Positions 35,031 to 47,051 of a stretch of DNA of 64,000 nt are shown one piece after another. Every line of letters begins with the position of its first letter. The stretch's first letter is position 1. The notes beneath the pieces are model-generated. The model was not told the origin of the DNA. It saw nothing but the letters and a program-made list of their open reading frames with translations, and did not search any database. The stretch is taken from contig NC_059404.1 in the NCBI RefSeq assembly GCF_905220565.1, forward strand, positions 15,466,472 to 15,530,471, written 5' to 3'. Source of the DNA: Melitaea cinxia (taxonomy: Eukaryota; Arthropoda; Insecta; Lepidoptera; Nymphalidae). A program made the translations under genes and the position numbers.

Positions 35031-35166
35031 AGGTTAAACTCAAACGAAACACACGTAGTTCTGATGCGGGTGACGCCGAGTCTCAGCGGCAACTACAGCT
35101 GTGAAATTATACAAAACGCCCATACTTTCCCACACTACACAGCGACAGCCAGACTTGATGTCGTTG
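35031..35166 (+). CDS. Beat family, first Ig domain exon (second half), cassette A
   Basis: 136-nt exon, acceptor TTTTGTTACAG, donor GTGAGT at 35167; phase 0 in, phase 1 out. It encodes 'RLNSNETHVVLMRVTPSLSG', the F-strand 'YSCEI' Cys that closes the Ig1 disulfide, and ends '...ARLDVV' plus the first base of the next codon. An N-E-T glycosylation sequon is present at the same place as N-Q-S in cassette B. Where most Beats read CEV-ADAPSF, this copy reads 'CEIIQNAHTF', so the FG region has diverged. No stop or frameshift. No matching Ig2 exon was found before cassette B. Confidence 0.9.
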
Positions 35167-35335
35167 GTGAGTACGCAATCTTAAATTTTCTAACGTCTTG
35201 CAAATATTTTTATTTATTAGATTTTTCCAGCCAACCCTTTCGCGTTTTATCTTTAACATACTAAAGTTGACATTTTATTTATCCATTAAGCAGATGGGTG
35301 AAGATCATGTCTAGTTCGTATCTTAGACTATATTT

Positions 35336-35492
35336 AAATGGGACCACATGACAATAGCTATCTTTCGATTAAAAAAAAACATCGAAATCGATCCACCCAG
35401 TAAAAGGTTTCTCAATAAAACATAAAAATTTCAGCCCAAGTAAGAAACTCTTCCTTTTTTTCAAGTCGCAAGCGACTTCAAAAAATATTGAA
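35336..35492. repeat. Fragment of the AACCGACTTC-type repeat, reversed
   Basis: 'GGGACCACATGACAATAGCT', 'ATCCACCCAGTAAAAGGTTT' and 'CAAGTCGCAAGCGACTTC' are the reverse of the unit in 8201-9040. Confidence 0.45.
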
Positions 35493-35520
35493 AACGTAAA
35501 CTAAAGGTTTGGTTCACTCC

Positions 35521-35660
35521 ATCATCATCATTATTATCATTTTAGCCTATCGCAGTCCACTATTGGACATAGGCCTCCACAAGTTCGCGCCAAAAACGGT
35601 GTGAACTCATGTGTGTTGCCCATAGTCACCACGATGGGCAGGCGAGATAGTGACCGCAGG
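35521..35660 (-). mobile_element. RTE-type LINE 3' tail, copy 5 (short)
   Basis: ATC repeats then 'GCAGTCCACTATTGGACATA' and 'CCCATAGTCACCACGATGGG'. Truncated at 'GTGACCGCAGG'. Confidence 0.85.
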
Positions 35661-36281
35661 TTTTTTCAGTCTCTTGATAAACTTCATCTTGTACATAAGT
35701 TCTTGATAGTATTTATTAGCAGGAGCTGAAACTGAAATCCAACTAGCAGTTTGAAGAATTCACTCTTCAGTTCAGTTCTTTTCCAAAATGATGCAAGGGA
35801 GATTTTGCAAAGGGAGATTTTGCAAATTTGATGTAATAATCATATACTAAAACAGTCACCAACTACATCTTAGCATGCACAATCCACTATTTATCTTTAT
35901 AAGCCAAACAATGAAAAAGTCCCTAAGCTAAATTAATTTCTGTCAAAAAGGAAATACGAATATCCATTTGCAGAAAATTGTTGTCATTTCGATAGCCAAA
36001 TATACAAATATTCCAATACGCATCGCGAACGTAATTTAAATTGCTACATATTATATGATGTTGCGGTTACCGGATAAGTACTGAATACAGATTTTTAAAA
36101 GCAAATTATGATAATATATATGAATATTTTGGAATTGATCCGGTTCAATAATATTTAATTTGTTGTAATCAATGTTAAAGTGGATTTTAAACAATAATTA
36201 GCTAAAATTAAATGAATTAGTGTCTAATGTTGCGACTGATAGCTTTAATCAATCTATTTGATAAGTATTGATAGCTCACTT

Positions 36282-36643
36282 GTGTGGTTGTAGTACTGTG
36301 TGGTTAAAGCAGTAAAGAATACACATAGGAAGCGAGGGGCTACGCCCCCTTTCTTCCCGTGGGTGTCGTAAGAGGCGACTATAGGAAAACAGAGTTCCAT
36401 TACCACCTTTGAACGTAAAAAGCCGACCGATGGCGGGTTGACCACCAAACTGCTGGCTTTGAAATACACAGGCCGAAGACGGGCTGTAGCGTCTTCGGTG
36501 CGACAAAGCCAGCCCTGCGATCACCAACACGCCTGCCCAGCGTGGTGACTGACAATGGGCAACACACATAAATTCAAGCCATTTTTTGCGCGACTTCTGG
36601 ATGCCTTTGTCCAGCAGTGGACTGCGATAGGCCAATGTGATGA
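36282..36643 (+). mobile_element. RTE-type LINE 3' tail, copy 6
   Basis: Full tail from 'GTACTGTGTGGTTAAAGC' to 'GGACTGCGATAGGCCAATGT'. ATAGCTCACTT lies on both sides (36271-36281 and 36644-36654), a target duplication that may extend further with mismatches. Confidence 0.88.
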
Positions 36644-37019
36644 ATAGCTCACTTATGTATTATAGTATTATGTCTACTATTTCCACATATCAGAGTATCA
36701 TATTGAAAATCTTAGTTTCTTTTTTGCTTTAACTAGCAATCCACATTTTATCCCTCTAGTGCTAAATATTTAAAATGTATGTATTCTGATTACATTTTAT
36801 ACAAATATTAATAATATAATAAATGGAATATAATATATAGAATACGTATTCTTTACTTATTCCTTCATTTGTCAAATATTATTATTAATGAAAAGATTGT
36901 TAATCAAGGACTTTTTATCTTTTCTTTACGATACAAGCGCAAGGAACATACACATATAAAAATATATAATACATAGTATTAGAACATAGTATTAGACAAT
37001 AGTATAGACACTATCTTCT

Positions 37020-37231
37020 TCTTAAAGTGACATCTTCACACGAAGTTCGGCGATCATTTTGGCAACTTGTATCCTTGATACCGCAGCCCTGAATAACGAA
37101 CGGGTGCTTTTCCCAAACAATTGACGTAGATTTTTTAGCCAAGATGTTCTTCTACGACCCACACTGCGCTTGCCCTGGTTCTTGCCTTGTATAATAAGTC
37201 GAAGCATAGACACTATACGATCGTTTATCAT
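37020..37231 (-). mobile_element. LINE C-terminal and 3' end fragment (endonuclease-reverse transcriptase type)
   Basis: The minus frame includes 'GKRSVGRRRTSWLKNLRQLF' and 'LFRAAVSRIQVAKMIAELRV', the C-terminal signature of a common lepidopteran RTE-like polyprotein, ending in TAA next to a CTTCTT run. Only about 70 codons remain. Confidence 0.7.
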
Positions 37232-38309
37232 GAATGGGGTTTAAATCCACTACTGCTATATCAACAGTCAATAGCTATTCAGTATACTGTAACTAAAAAA
37301 AAACATTTCATTCGATTTTCTATATAAAAATCTATTCAAACTATTGAATTAAAGTTAAAATCGTAAAAATAAATCCCATTCAACAGGAGTTTTTGACGCT
37401 TTTTGTATAATTTCATTTTTAAAAAAATATTTATTATTGTATCAACCGATTTTAAATATTTCCAATTTTTATAAAGTCTTCAGTTTACACTTGTTCACTT
37501 TACAAAGTTATAGAATATCATCAGATAAAATAAATGATATGGAATCGTAGCGAAATAAGTTGAACAATATTTTGACTGTTAAAACGTGTCAGCTAATTCG
37601 TTATTTTAGAAAATATTGAACTATCCATTTTCAATGACACCTGCAAAGTTAAAGAATTTTATAGTTAATCAAAATTATCTACATATTTCGACACCTCCTA
37701 CGTATTTGGATGTATCTGCCAGATACACGATATCGTTTTTATTACATTTTTGGCATTTATGCACTTATATCTATCACGTACAAAAATATCAGATTTTTTT
37801 TTTGACCCTAACATTGATTTTTGTCAGACGTATAAGTATATATCTACATATGTTTTTAAACAATGACGCTGTTAAAATAAGTAAGTACCAGTTGCACTAT
37901 AATTCGCGGGGCACAGGTGCGCGGGCGACGAGCAACTACCCGTTAGTCAGTTGTAGTTGTGTTCCAATTTTTTTTTAAGTATGTAACTACGTAGATACAC
38001 AGTTATTAACTGTAATTCCTTTTTATCCTAATATGTATTTAGCACTTACACAGTTAGCCTTTGGAATCCAGTAAGATCAAAAAATGTACCTGTACAGTTA
38101 AACATTTAGTCGTTGGAATCCTGTAAGATTGAAAAAAGTTTAGGGCAATTACATACTTATACATCGTAATTATATCAGAAATAAATCATTTAACCGATTC
38201 GATGCGGTAGTTTTTTTAGCAAACTTTTGTGACTGGCGGCGTACAAAATATGTTTTGTGGCTCTTCTGGGGACGCCAAGCGAACCGAAAGAGGAACTGAT
38301 ATTTGATAG

Positions 38310-40742
38310 TTTTTTTTTTTTTTTTTAATATATAGACTAGCGCTTGACTGCGATCTCACCTGAAGTCAAGTGAAGATGCAGCCTAAGGTGGTGCGCGCTT
38401 GCCTAGAAGATGCCCATTCACTCTTGATTTAAAGATACCCAAATTATAGTTCGTTGGAAAAACGGAAGCCGGAAGGGCATTCCAAACTTTTGCGGTGCAT
38501 ATTAGGAACGAGGAAGCAAATCGTTTAGTGCGAGATCGTGGGATTTCAACCACATAGCGGTGTAGATTCATGCGATGCCTTGCGGTTCGGTGGTAGAAAG
38601 GTGATGGTGGAACCAAATTGTATAGTTCTAGAGCACACTCTCCGAAATATAACCTGTAAAATACCGACAAACAGGCAACCTTGCGCCGATGTTCGAGACT
38701 TTGAAGTCTAAAGCAAACCAGCGATTTGTCACCGATGAGTCTTCTGGCGCGTCGGTCCACAGAATCCAAAGCAGCGAGTTGGTACTTGGCAGAGCCATCC
38801 CATAAGTGGCTGCAGTACTCCATACACGATCGAACTTGTGCTTGGTAGAGAGTAAGAAGCTGTTCCGGTGTGAAGTACTGCCTGACTTCATTGAGGATAC
38901 CAAGTTTTTTACCAGCAAGTTTTGCCTTGGATTCTATGCATTGTCCGAAGTTCATATTAGACGAAATATTTATGCCTAGAAGATCAATACTATCGGTGAT
39001 CGGTACAGATACACCCCGGAAAGTCGGAGCCAATGGGAATGGACTCCGTTTAGCGGTGAAAAGACACGCTTGCGTTTTGGAAGCATTAAACTTGACTAGG
39101 TTGGCGTCACCCCAATCGGATACCTCTTTCAAAGCCAAATTCATGCGTTCAACCAGAGCCTCTTATGCTCATGAGTTTCAGCCCCATCAGCTCGGGAACC
39201 AGACACGTATCTCTCCGTAACAGTGCTGTCACCCGCGTATCCAAAGATACCAGGCCTGAGGAGGTCATTAATGTGAATCAAGAAGAGGGTTGCAGAGAGA
39301 ACTGATCCCTGAGGGACACTGACATTAACCGCCATCAAGTCAGACGAAGAGCCATCCAAGACCACCCGAAATGATCGCCCACTCAGGAAATCTGATATCC
39401 AGACACACAAGCTCGGGGGTATTCCGTAAGCTGAAAGCTTGCTCAATAGGCTCTCATGCCAGACCCGGTCAAATGCCTTCGATACATCAAGTGAGACAGC
39501 TAGCGCTTCTCCGTGCTTGTCCAAGGCTTCGCCCCAGATGTGCGAGGCGTACACTAAAAGATCCCCCGTGGACGTGTTACGGCGGAAACCGTATTGCTGG
39601 TCCGACAGGAGGTCATTCAACTCGAGGTATGCTAGGAGCTTATCATTCAGTATACGCTCCAAACTTTTACACAGTATGGAGGTGATCCTGATAGGTCTAT
39701 AGTTAGCCGGGTCGGCACGACTACCTTTTTTAGGTACAGGTTGTACGTTGGCAATCTTCCATGCTTTAGGAACTTGAGCGGATTTTAGAGAGAGGCGGTA
39801 CAAGCGCGTGAGAATAGGAGACAACTCAGGAGTACAGTGTTTAAGTACTCTTGCTGGTATCCCGTCAGGGCCACTAGCCTTATTCACATCCAAGTTACGG
39901 AGTACTCTCAAAACCTCAGTTTGGCGAATGAGTAGTTCTGACATAACAGAGTCACAAGGTGGATGTCTGGGCGGTGAGGCACTACCTGCATCAAGGAGCG
40001 AATTTTGTGCAAACAGATTCGCTAAAAGGTTAGCCTTGTCTGTCGCAGTAAAGGCCAGCGATCCATCTGGTTTAAGCAGAGGAGGCAGCGAGGGACGGCA
40101 GAAGCTCATTTCAACTGACTTAGAGAGTGACCAAAATGCTCTACTACCGCGCGGATGGGAAGCTAATTGGGCTCCGATGCGATCAATACGGTTGAAACGA
40201 GCTTTTGTTAACAACCCTTTTGTAGGACTTGGCAGCAGAGTTGAACGCTCTCATCCTCGTAGTTATGTCCGGAGACGGGTACGGGCTTCAGCCCACGCTG
40301 CAAAACGCTGAGTCCTTACGGGCTGCAGTTTCGGCATATTCTGCATTATACCACCTAGGGATCTTGCCATCTAGTGATACATCAGCAAATGGAATGAAAT
40401 ACTCCATTCCCTGACGTATCACTTCCGATATTTCTTGTTCGCAACTCGACGGATCACAGGAAGAGAAGCAAGTCCGCCGCTAAGGGTAGGATGCAAAAAA
40501 GTGTCGCATCTCACCCCAATCTGCCGACTTATACCGCCACACACGTCTAGTTCCGGTAGGACCGGTATCCAGAGGGTGAAAATTAGATACTGACTTTACC
40601 ACGCAGTGATCAGATGTGCCCAGGGGAGCTGCAACTGATACCGAGGACCGGTCTGGGTCAGTTGTCAACAGAAGGTTCAAACAATTAGGTGTATGGTCGT
40701 CAACGTCGGGTACTCGTGTTGCTTCTTGGACTAGCTGGGTAA
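38310..40742 (-). mobile_element. Jockey/CR1-group non-LTR retrotransposon, 5'-truncated and inactive
   Basis: Minus-strand element with a 17-nt A-tail (T-run 38310-38326) and the 3' end 'TATATAGACTAGCGC' shared with 13575-13710. It retains the end of the endonuclease ('LLLTTDPDRSSVSVAAPLGT', about 40480-40742), a linker with stops (40215-40480), the reverse transcriptase and a C-terminal region. The 5' part is missing: the break at 40742 falls inside the endonuclease. Its 5' break touches the broken gene at 40780. Confidence 0.92.
38383..40214 (-). pseudogene. Reverse transcriptase of the Jockey/CR1-group LINE, frameshifted
   Basis: First frame 40214-39141 covers 'KASGPDGIPARVLK', 'VPKKGSRADPANYRPIRITS', motif A 'SLDVSKAFDRVW', 'SVPQGSVLSATLF' and the catalytic loop, which reads G-Y-A-G-D-S rather than the expected Y-A-D-D: one metal-binding Asp is replaced by Gly. 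Just after 'GAETHEHK' a one-base deletion near 39165 shifts the frame; the second frame (39144-38383) gives the thumb and C-terminal region ('NASKTQACLFTAKRSPFPLA', 'YCSHLWDGSAKYQLAALDSV', 'GHLLGKRAPP'). The two lesions are independent evidence of inactivity. Confidence 0.92.
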
Positions 40743-40779
40743 GTTTTTGGTTAAGTTTTTGTTTTACTTTACAGAGTCC

Positions 40780-41807
40780 CCAATACGTTTCTCCAAAGAT
40801 TTCTCTGAAGAAGACTTACAACAGCTCAGGAGACTAGTTGAGGCTTATGACGATGAACCAGTTATATTGGAAATAAGCAAACAGATACAACAACAGCCTG
40901 CTGAACTAATTACAAAGTCATCTTCAGTAGTTTTGTCTACAGATTGTAATTTTAATGACCCTACATTGCCGTATTCACCTCTCACACAAAATATTAGTTC
41001 CGTGAAAACAAAAGATTTGTGCTTAGATTCACCAAGTTTTTCAACTTTAATAGCTCAAGAAATAGCTCAATTAGGCTCTAATAGCTCAACAATTCCTTCA
41101 ACGCCTATGACTTTATCAGTTAGCTCACCTATGCCACCACAACACCAATCATTAGAATCCCCCCTATCTTTAAATCAAAGAAAAAAGCGCTGCGTTAACC
41201 AAAGAAAAGATAAAGGTCGAATACGACAGTTACACCGTGACCAGTGGTTAGATGTTAAACGTAAGACAAACAAAAATTTAGGATTGGAGTACACAAGTAG
41301 GAGTGGGAAAGTTATGCAACAAAAACATATTGGATTGCCATGTGGAGAAAACTGTAAGTTAAAATGTTCAGAAAAATTTACAGCTGATAATCGAAATTCA
41401 CTATTTGTATCGTTTTGGTCATTAGGTGAGCTAATTCGTCATTGGGATTTTATAGCCAAATATTGTGAATTCCAAAACGTCGCATGACTACTGAGTCGGA
41501 TTCCAGAAGAGAATTCACACTGCTGTATTACTTGCCGAAAGAAGTCCTTATTAATAGCTCTATTTGCTCTAATGGGTTTAAACCGAAAATACGAGTTTGC
41601 AAAACCATGTTCTTAAATACTTTAGGCATTAAGCAAGGTATGGTCTACTCCGCTCTGAATAAACTCTCGTTGCATGGTACTGTTATCTCGGATAAAAGAG
41701 GCAACCATCAGCATCCAAAAAAAATAACTAAAGAAATGATTGCGAGTGTTTGTGATCATGTAAACAGTTTTGTATCTATAGAGTCGCATTATGTTCGACA
41801 GCGAACC
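40780..41807 (+). pseudogene. Broken gene of an uncharacterised arthropod family with a Cys-rich domain
   Basis: An acceptor-like TTTTACTTTACAG at 40767-40779 precedes an open frame to the TGA at 41487: 'FSKDFSEEDLQQLRRLVEAY', a Ser/Thr/Pro-rich linker, 'QRKKRCVNQRKDKGRIRQLH', 'GLPCGENCKLKCSEKF' and 'SFWSLGELIRHWDFIAKYCE'. Near 41465-41475 the frame slips by one base; the continuation reads 'TTESDSRREFTLLYYLP', 'RVCKTMFLNTLGIKQGMVYS', 'VISDKRGNHQHPKKITKEMI' and 'ESHYVRQRTKKN'. A SINE at 41808 then cuts it off. Proteins with this arrangement are common, multicopy and unnamed in arthropod genomes, which suggests a transposon origin (inference). The 5' side is cut by the LINE. Confidence 0.7.
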
Positions 41808-41930
41808 AAAAAAAATATACTTATATATACAACACACATATATATTACACCCCGACTCGGAGTGGGAATCGAACCCACAACCCCCGGAGCAGAACACAGG
41901 GTCATTAAAAACTGCGCCAACGGGCTAGTT
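41808..41930 (-). mobile_element. tRNA-derived SINE, family 1, head copy
   Basis: Minus strand: 'GCCCGTTGGCGCAGTTTTTA', B box 'GTGGGTTCGATTCCCACTCC', short tail. It lies directly after the last readable codons of the broken gene. Confidence 0.88.
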
Positions 41931-44729
41931 AATTAATTAAATTAATTATTAACACATAATTATTAGGTATGTGTTAAAGGCTGACCATAAATATAAAAAA
42001 ACCTCGAAATATTGTGGATAATTCACGAACTAAATTAAAATGTTCATAATGTCAAAATTTTTAAATTTTAACCAAATATTGACAGGAGGGCTTTCGTAAT
42101 GACGCTTTAATAGAAATAGACCGCCCTCAGAGCAAGTTTTTTATTTTTATTGGTCAGGTTTTACAGTTAAACTATATACTTCCTAATTTTATACTATGTA
42201 TAATTGTATATCTGGCAGTCTGTACACCATTAAAATTCAAGAATATTCCAATGTTAAAATATGTATAAGGCACATACGAGATTTAATAAATTTTTCGGAA
42301 CAACGTATAAGTATGTATGTGCTAAAACACAACAACCTATAGGTTTAATATTATAATTTCATTGTTTATGTGAAATTTATGCCAAATTAAGGGTACTTGC
42401 CGAATTTCATGTTATAAGTCGTTACGATTGCTGAGATATGACGATTTTAATTTTTCGCAAACTTTAAATGGCTCTCCTGTAAAATTTGCTTTTTACAGAT
42501 ACATAGTTATACGTAGGAGGTGTCGATTTGTAATATAGGTATTTACATATTTTTTTTCTAATGCACGTGTCACGGTTATGGTCACATTATTATGAAAAGG
42601 TTCGGCAGATTTTTGAATGATTCAAAAGTGTATTTGGTAGGTATGAGATTAGGTCGTGAAGTACGTTTCATACCACTTGGTACTTATTGGATAATCTATT
42701 TAGGTGTTTTTTTTTTAACTTTACGCGTTTGATAGTTCGTACGACAGGATCTGACGGTTCGATACAGTTCAGATAGTATATTTATAAAGATGAATTTACC
42801 ACGTAAATAAAATACTATGTGTATGACAATGCATTTATTCAAGTTAGCTCACAAACAAAAGAAGTTACGAATAATAAATTTGTTTGTTTATTTGAGCGTG
42901 CCAGTATCGAGAACTGCCGCCTTGTTCAAAAAAATGTTCTCGCATTTCTGGATAGCCAGATATTTATCCTAATAATTAAAAAAATACTGCATAGTGTTAC
43001 CGTGCGACTAAAATTCTATTGAACAATTTGATGGCATCTGAGCTAACATGATAACCATATAAAACACACCATAAAAACACTTACTAACAAAAAGTAAGTA
43101 CCATAATATGTACATAAGCACAACAGTGATCATACCCTAGATACATATATAGTATCTATTGGAAGTTTCGTACGGGTTGTATTTATGGCTTTGTTTTGCG
43201 TACGGAGCCAATAAGTTTGGAAATAAGTGCCCAGTTTCAGTCAGATAAAGGCACTAACGGTATGTACATGCGATTTTCGACTTTATCGCTACAGTAATGA
43301 CATTTTTACGAGACTTCGATTCCGATAAGAGTATCGTTTCTAATTTTGATCGGTTGTGGGAAGTCGGTAGGAAGAATTTTTCAAGCGCTGCATCTTTTGT
43401 TTGTATTGAATTTTTAAAAAAGTATGATTTATATTTAGGTGTTATGGTAATCACCCGTACTTTGATGATACCAATTGATGTTCAATTCTTTCTTGGATAA
43501 AGATGTTGGCAGGATACAGATAATTCAGATACATCGGTTATAATATTTATTACAAATATAGAAAATTAATTTCGGAACCATGTCTTTCAATCAAATTCTA
43601 GTTTGATGAATTAGAGACACTTGAAGTATGTTATTGAAGTAAAATAATAATAATAACATAAATATTGTACGATTGACGTAGATATTAATGAACAAACATT
43701 AAGACTCAGAAACAATAGTTTTCTTTCTGCATTATTGAAGTCAGCAAAATTACAACAACATGAAATCATAAATTCAAAAATGATAATACTGCTAACTTAC
43801 TTGAAGAATCATCTACTACAAGACTAAAGTAGCATAAAACAGACGCTCAACTCCAAACACTACAAATGGACGCAACGCTAACTTTTGTCATGACGCCGAC
43901 GGTCTAAGAATTTCTTTGACAACCGAAAAGCATTAACATAACGATAACACAAAGTGCGGAAACACCGACGCCTCCATTTACACCTCAAAGTGATTCTACC
44001 TTTTCTCCTCCCAAAAAAATATCACCTAATGAATTCCATTAAAAATACAGTTTTTCCTGTAACGCTCGTGCTATTGGTAATTTTCTTTATTCTGTAAATG
44101 CTTATGATTCTTATTATATTAAAAATAAAGACTACAATGGTCCAATTTCTCCAACATCTGTGATTGTCAACTACGAGGTTTTGGGGCGTTGAGGGACATT
44201 TCTCTTTGCATTTCATTTAACTTTGTGATAAAACGATTTTTTATTATTGTTTCTTTTTTTTACGTCGATTTAAATGTGCTAAAAGGAATTTTTATGATAC
44301 GATTTGATATATTTACTAAAACCAGAAACTTTAGAATTTCAATTTGTCGTAAATATAACTTCATTCATTCTTAATTATGGATTCTTTGATGAAAAACGTA
44401 TTGAATAAACCTGAAAATGTTAAAAAGAGAAATAGTGATTAAATGAATGGTTTACTTTAGTGTTGACGGTTTTAAAACTCGCTAATTTTTCAGCGTTAAA
44501 AGAAAAGAAAAACTGTAGAAAGCTGAATATGGAGTGAATTAAAAACGGGCTATACAAATATTTTTTTAAAATTAACATTTGGAATAAAGAGAAATTTACA
44601 GAAACTTTTATAAAATGGCAGTAGCTCACCTTGAACTGAAACTTTAAAAAAAATTAGGCAAGGCTTCCAATAGTGCAATTTTCATCGAATCAATAAGTTC
44701 ATAATACTTCTTTGTAAATAGCTCTACTT

Positions 44730-44905
44730 GGTAAATCTATATATATATTTAAATGAATGTTTGTCTATATGTCCTTTATAGAATCGTAAACTATGCATTT
44801 GATCATGCCATGATCTTCAGCAAAGTATTGTGCATGAGCCTACAAAGGTTTCTAAGTTAGTACGACCAAAAAAAATCAAAAAAAAAACGCGCGGCAACGC
44901 GCGCA
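44730..44905 (+). repeat. Helitron-like repeat with GC-rich hairpin
   Basis: Starts 'TCTATATATATATTTAAATG' followed by 'AATGTTTGTCTATATGTCC', a frequent start of lepidopteran Helitron-like repeats. At 44888-44903 CGCGCG-GCAA-CGCGCG forms a perfect 6-bp stem with a GCAA loop. The expected CTRR end is not seen right after the hairpin. Confidence 0.4.
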
Positions 44906-45264
44906 TTGTACAGCTCTATAAATATAGCTATGATCCCTTTTCTTATTAAAGGATGTGGTACTTTATTTACCGCGCTACTTCGTTGCGTATTGATTACAAT
45001 GTCTCAGAATTTGTTCCGACGAGTGACGCGAGCAGATCTTGCGATCATGTTTCATCTTATCATTTCAACACTAAATAATACTGCTCGTAAGACTACTGCT
45101 CGACTCGCTCGCGTAATAGCTCCTGGCGAGGCTGCTGGAAGGCTGGGAACGCGCTTGCAATGTTCCGAGCGTTGAAGGTCACCGTAAGGCCGTTACCATC
45201 TTTGTAGTATCTAAAGTCATGCAAAGAGGTATGAGCAAAATATTTACTTATCTGTATACAAATA

Positions 45265-45570
45265 AATAAAATTGGAGTCTGTTTTTAATATTAAAATAAC
45301 CGCCTTTTACTAAATTCATCCATGTGTATACACAGTTTATAAACCAAAATAACATTTTTTACAATTTTTGTCTTTCTGTCTGTCTATTTGTTCCGGCTAA
45401 TCTCTGAAACGGCTGGACCGATTTTTACGGGACTTTCGCTGGAAGATTGATAATATAGTAAGGAGTAACTTAGGCTACTTTTATTTTAGTTTTCTTTTAT
45501 ATAACTGCGAACTGAACAATAACTATTTTGTGAAATTCTACGCTGACGAAGTCGCGGGCATAGCTAATGT
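45265..45570 (+). repeat. Helitron-like repeat ('ACGAAGTCGCG' subfamily)
   Basis: 'AAATAAATAAAATTGGAGTC', 'CGGCTAATCTCTGAAACGGC' and 'GACGAAGTCGCGGGCATAGC'. Colinear with 59708-60002, and with 14784-15110 reversed. Confidence 0.6.
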
Positions 45571-46589
45571 ACACTATACTAAAATTTGACAAAATATTAC
45601 ATTCGATCAGCAGCAGTCGTAATTGAATAGAACCATTATTTTTATTTTAGCATTTTACTTTTATTTTAGTGAAATAAAAATAACACTCTGTATTTTATTT
45701 GAAATTCAAATAAAAAGTTTTACCATTAACTTAAATTATTTTTACAAATCCATTGCACTCTAAAGATCCTTTCTTTTGTAGAGCAGTTAGCTATTGTATT
45801 AAGTAGTGTTGCTAGCGTCAACGCTTCCAACGCTTCAAGCAACGCCTGGGGTAGTCAAACCTTGCACTGACGTTTGAGAAATTCCTAAAAAGCGATCTCA
45901 TTTTTAATTATTACTATATATTGTACCTACGCAGTTTAAAATTTTCTGACTAAAGATTTAGGTAAAATTATTTGAGTTAGAATTAAGCTTACCCATTTCA
46001 ATGTTTTTCATCGCTGTACATAGTTACAAAGATATATATTATCTACTCCTTATAGTCTAATTGTTGAATTCATGCTTAATTAATTCCTATATACTCGTCT
46101 TAATCTAAAAACTGTCTTAATCCATAAATTTAATTCCACATTTTTGCTAAATTATCAACAAAATAAATCGTCAGAATATCTTCAAAATGACAAAGAATGT
46201 CCTACAATTAGACTGTTAAAGTTTGAGAATCCTTGCCCGCCTTTGTCTGCATTACGTTGTTAACAAAAAGGGGGGTTAGCAAAGGGGACCTTGTCCTAAA
46301 TAACTTCTCACTTGAACAAATTTATGCGCTACTTTGAGATGCTTTTAGTTTAGTTTGAACATAAGACATTGTTTTGGTATTAGCGTCTATTTGAGGCTCA
46401 CATGTTTTTCTTACATTGTATTGTTGGTTTTGTCTTTCTTTATGGCTTTTACTTTCTGTTTTATATTGAAATTTATATTTTGTGTACTTTAATGTTTTTA
46501 CTTATTTTATATTTAATGTTTTATTTTATTTATTAGATTCTTACTCTTGCTTAATCCTGTTGCGAATTATACTTGTAAATTAGAATATT

Positions 46590-46685
46590 TTTTGTGAACT
46601 CCTCTGTAACAGCTTTTAGATGTCCTACTATGACTAGTAAGAACTAAATAATACTGCTTTCAAGCAGTGTTGTGTTACTATGTCA
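46590..46685 (-). repeat. Fragment of interspersed repeat family R4
   Basis: 'AAATAATACTGCTTTCAAGC' with 'AGTGTTGTGTTACTATG' is the reversed R4 core; the flanks have decayed. Confidence 0.5.
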
Positions 46686-47051
46686 TAAAAAGAGTAATTG
46701 AAGAAAAGGCTGTAATCCCAAATGTCCATTGAAAAATGCTAAAATAAGATAGTTGTAAGGATTACTACAACTCATAATTCTTACAAATCATTCAAGTTTC
46801 CGTACGATGGTTTACCTTACAGACTAGCATTGGTTGATTGATAATATTAATAAAAAAAGTAAAACTCAGCGGTGTTATTATCTTAAGATAGCTCTAGTAA
46901 CTTTTAGGTGCATTTATATAATATTATTGGACCAAACAATATTTATTATATGTCATGTATGTGTGTTGAAATTTCGACATGTATTAACTACATGTAGTAG
47001 TTATAATGTGTAGGCAACAAAAAATATTATAAAGCTTAATCTATCCTACAG

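Larger units (their letters stand above)
35167..47051. other. Gap between Beat cassettes A and B (11.9 kb)
   Basis: I read this stretch for a third exon resembling 60640-60773 (phase 1 in, 'LPP...GD...NCTS...YIN') and for a signal-peptide exon, and found neither. It holds repeats at 35336-35660 and 36282-36643, a LINE tail at 37020-37231, the LINE at 38310-40742, a broken gene at 40780-41807, and Helitron-like repeats at 44730-44905 and 45265-45570. 41931-44729 and 45571-47051 are AT-rich without supported features, except a short protein-like stretch near 43955-44040 ('ETPTPPFTPQSDSTFSPPKK'). Confidence 0.5.

Noticed and set aside
40229..40414. Plus-strand ORFs at 38870-39220, 39371-39702, 39808-40414
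   Set aside because: All lie opposite the LINE reverse-transcriptase frame, which has clear motifs on the minus strand.
44906..45175. 89-codon ORF in the GC-rich stretch after the 44.9-kb hairpin
   Set aside because: No family motif, no ATG at the reported start and no splice signals; kept only as a composition anomaly.
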